A stretch of 64,000 nt of DNA, taken from positions 2,604,001-2,668,000 of the forward strand of contig NZ_CP095757.1 in assembly GCF_023093535.1 (NCBI RefSeq), read 5' to 3'. The DNA comes from Halovivax limisalsi. Lineage in GTDB: Archaea; Halobacteriota; Halobacteria; Halobacteriales; Natrialbaceae. Below, one piece after another: positions 62,362-64,000 of the stretch (within the stretch, counting starts at the first letter, position 1; each line of letters opens with the position of its first letter). Made by a program: the position numbers and the translations under genes. The notes under the pieces were generated by a model. The model searched no databases, was not told the origin of the DNA, and worked only from the letters and a program-made list of their open reading frames with translations.

Positions 62362-64000
62362 TGTGCTGGTACCTCCGCGGCGAGCGCCGCCTCGATGTCG
62401 TCTGCGAGTTCGTCCGCCTTGAAGCGAACGCCCGTGTACTTGTTGATGCGTTTGACGCGGGTCAGCGTATCGTGTTCGATCACGTCGGCGAACTGTCCCG
62501 ACGCGTTACACTCGACGACGACCACGTCGTCGGCCGCCTCGACGTCGTCGGAGAGGTTCGGACGCGGGAAGAGATAGGGGACCGAGAGGACGCGGACGGA
62601 GACGTCGCGCTCGTCGAGCAGGTCGAGCGCCTCGACGATCGCACCCTCGTTCGACCCCCACGAGATGACGAGATCGTCGGCGTCCGGGTCGCCGAACTCG
62701 CGGTAGTCCCAGTCCTCCTCGGCCCTGGCGGTCTCCACTTTCCGGTTACGTTTGTCGACCTGCTGGACGCGAACGTCCGTCTCCTCGGTCCGGCGGCCGA
62801 GTTCGTCGTGCTCGAGGCCGGTACTCATGTGCGCGCCGTCGAGCGTGCCCGGGAGCGCTCGGGGACTGATGCCGTCGTCGGTCGCGGCGTGGGCGCGGAA
62901 GCGACCCTCGTCGTCGAGCCACGCCTCGACGTCGTCCTCGTCGACGATCTTCCCGCGGTCGATCTCGACGTCGTCCATGTCGAAGGCCTCCGGCGGGAAC
63001 GTCTGTTCGGTGACCGACATCGCCAGATCGGAGACGAGGAAGACCGGCGTCTGGTACTTCTCCGCGAGGTTGAACGCCTCGATCGTCTTCCAGAAGCACT
63101 CGGTGACGGTCGTCGGGGCGACGACGAAGCGCGGGACCTCGCCGTGGCCGCCGTAGAGGACCATGTTCAGGTCGCCCTGCTCCTGCTTCGTCGGCATCCC
63201 CGTCGAGGGACCGGAGCGCTGCACGTCGGCGATGACGAGGGGTGTCTCGCTCGTCGCCACGAGGCCGAACGTCTCGGTCATGAGGTCGATCCCCGCCCCG
63301 GAGGTCGCCGTCATCGAACGCGCGCCGCCGCGAGCGGCGCCCAGCGCCATGTTGATTGCGGAGAGTTCGTCCTCGGCCTGGACGACGTGGCCGCCGTAGT
63401 CGTCGATGCGGCCCGTCAGGTACTCCATGATCGAGGTCGCGGGGGTGATGGGGTAGCCCGCGTAGAAGCGGCAGCCGGCGGCGATGGCGCCCATGCCGAT
63501 CGCCTCGTTGCCGTTCAGCAGGACGTAGTCCTCGTCTGTCGTCTCCAAATTGTAGCCGAGGCGATCGAGGTCGTAGTGCTCCTCGACGTACTCCTGGCCG
63601 AGTCTGGCTGCCTCCCTGTTGTTCTCGACGATCTTCGAGCCCTTGCCGCCGAAGCGCTTCTCCAGGGCTTCGTCGAGGTACTCGACGTCGAAGCCGGTGA
63701 TCTCACAGGCCGCGCCGAGCGCGACGATGTTTCGCATGATTGCCCCGCCGGCCTCTTCGGCCAGGGACTTCAGCGGAACGTCGACGGCCGTGATCTCCTC
63801 CGGGATCTCCGCGTCCCAGGATCGTTCGCCGTCGTAGATGACGGCGCTGCCGTCGTGCATTTCGTCGAGATTCTCGTCGATGGTGCGCTGGGTGAGCGCG
63901 ACGAGAATGTCGAGCCGATCGACGACGCTCTGGACGTCCTCGACGGCCGTCCTGATCTTGTAGGCCGTGTACCCGCCCCGGATGCGCGAGGCGAAGTCCT
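62358..64000 (-). CDS. korA: 2-oxoacid:ferredoxin oxidoreductase alpha subunit (KorA), 5' end missing
   Basis: At least 547 codons continuing past the window edge; the reading enters as SRIRGGYTAYKIRTAVED, which belongs to the gamma-like segment fused ahead of the alpha part in haloarchaeal KorA. NGNEAIGMGAIAAGC, YPITPATSIMEYL and AEDELSAINMALGAARGGAR form the alpha core, and NEGAIVEALDLL the C-terminal domain. It is the catalytic partner of KorB, giving the ferredoxin-linked step of the citric acid cycle. Confidence 0.94.
   Translation of the reverse strand, partial: DFASRIRGGYTAYKIRTAVEDVQSVVDRLDILVALTQRTIDENLDEMHDGSAVIYDGERSWDAEIPEEITAVDVPLKSLAEEAGGAIMRNIVALGAACEITGFDVEYLDEALEKRFGGKGSKIVENNREAARLGQEYVEEHYDLDRLGYNLETTDEDYVLLNGNEAIGMGAIAAGCRFYAGYPITPATSIMEYLTGRIDDYGGHVVQAEDELSAINMALGAARGGARSMTATSGAGIDLMTETFGLVATSETPLVIADVQRSGPSTGMPTKQEQGDLNMVLYGGHGEVPRFVVAPTTVTECFWKTIEAFNLAEKYQTPVFLVSDLAMSVTEQTFPPEAFDMDDVEIDRGKIVDEDDVEAWLDDEGRFRAHAATDDGISPRALPGTLDGAHMSTGLEHDELGRRTEETDVRVQQVDKRNRKVETARAEEDWDYREFGDPDADDLVISWGSNEGAIVEALDLLDERDVSVRVLSVPYLFPRPNLSDDVEAADDVVVVECNASGQFADVIEHDTLTRVKRINKYTGVRFKADELADDIEAALAAEVPAQ

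Overview
The window is chromosomal DNA from an extremely halophilic archaeon (class Halobacteria). The signs are high GC, very acidic proteins, TATA boxes about 25 nt upstream of ATG or GTG starts that often lack a ribosome binding site, and textbook haloarchaeal gene order. I cannot fix the genus. There are no insertion sequences, CRISPR arrays, rRNA genes or obvious prophage; almost everything is conserved core chromosome.

Layout. Positions 1-10090 hold one large minus-strand supercluster: tRNA-Ser(GCT), rps13, rps4, rps11, rpoD, tRNA-Leu(CAG), rpl18e, rpl13, rps9, rpoN, rpoK, eno, rps2, a 42-residue membrane peptide, mevalonate kinase, isopentenyl phosphate kinase, RNase J and the first codons of a prenyl diphosphate synthase. 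It joins translation, transcription and the archaeal mevalonate/isoprenoid pathway. At 10.5-14.0 kb is a plus-strand DUF4129, DUF7269-DUF58, DUF7519 membrane operon. From 14 to 19.7 kb are moaA, a Bat-type regulator, rtcB, a DoxX-like membrane protein and archease. From 19.8 to 25.8 kb are a GNAT, priS, GINS, a peroxiredoxin, and cdc48 with its DUF7127 partner. From 26 to 32.7 kb are metabolic and stress genes (hydrolase, panB, two HAD phosphatases, acyl-CoA dehydrogenase, hflX). From 33 to 36.8 kb is an RNA/protein quality-control cluster: SBDS, proteasome alpha, RNase P proteins Pop5 and Rpp30, and a methyltransferase. Then come TbsP, an AT-rich regulatory stretch, a CHAT-domain protease, glyA, folD and small haloarchaeal genes. 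From 45.5 to 64 kb are PadR, a class III aminotransferase, mutY, a Zim-type CTAG DNA methylase, a HTH-GNAT protein, a YchF GTPase, a TPP enzyme, a D-lactate/glycolate-type FAD oxidase, eIF1A, a UbiA prenyltransferase, an aminotransferase, and korB with partial korA.

The most interesting unexplained items are: (1) a 736-residue CHAT-type cysteine protease with an unrecognised N-terminal half; (2) a 35-codon leaderless ORF coupled to the proteasome alpha gene; (3) a nested-helix RNA element in the RNase J leader; (4) a promoter followed by two strong hairpins, one with GGAGG in its loop, at 45.67-45.80 kb, which looks like a small RNA; (5) several clean palindromic operators (bcp, padR, the 38.03-kb promoter, the ribosomal supercluster promoter); and (6) a small DUF7528-like gene whose only well-placed ATG is out of frame.
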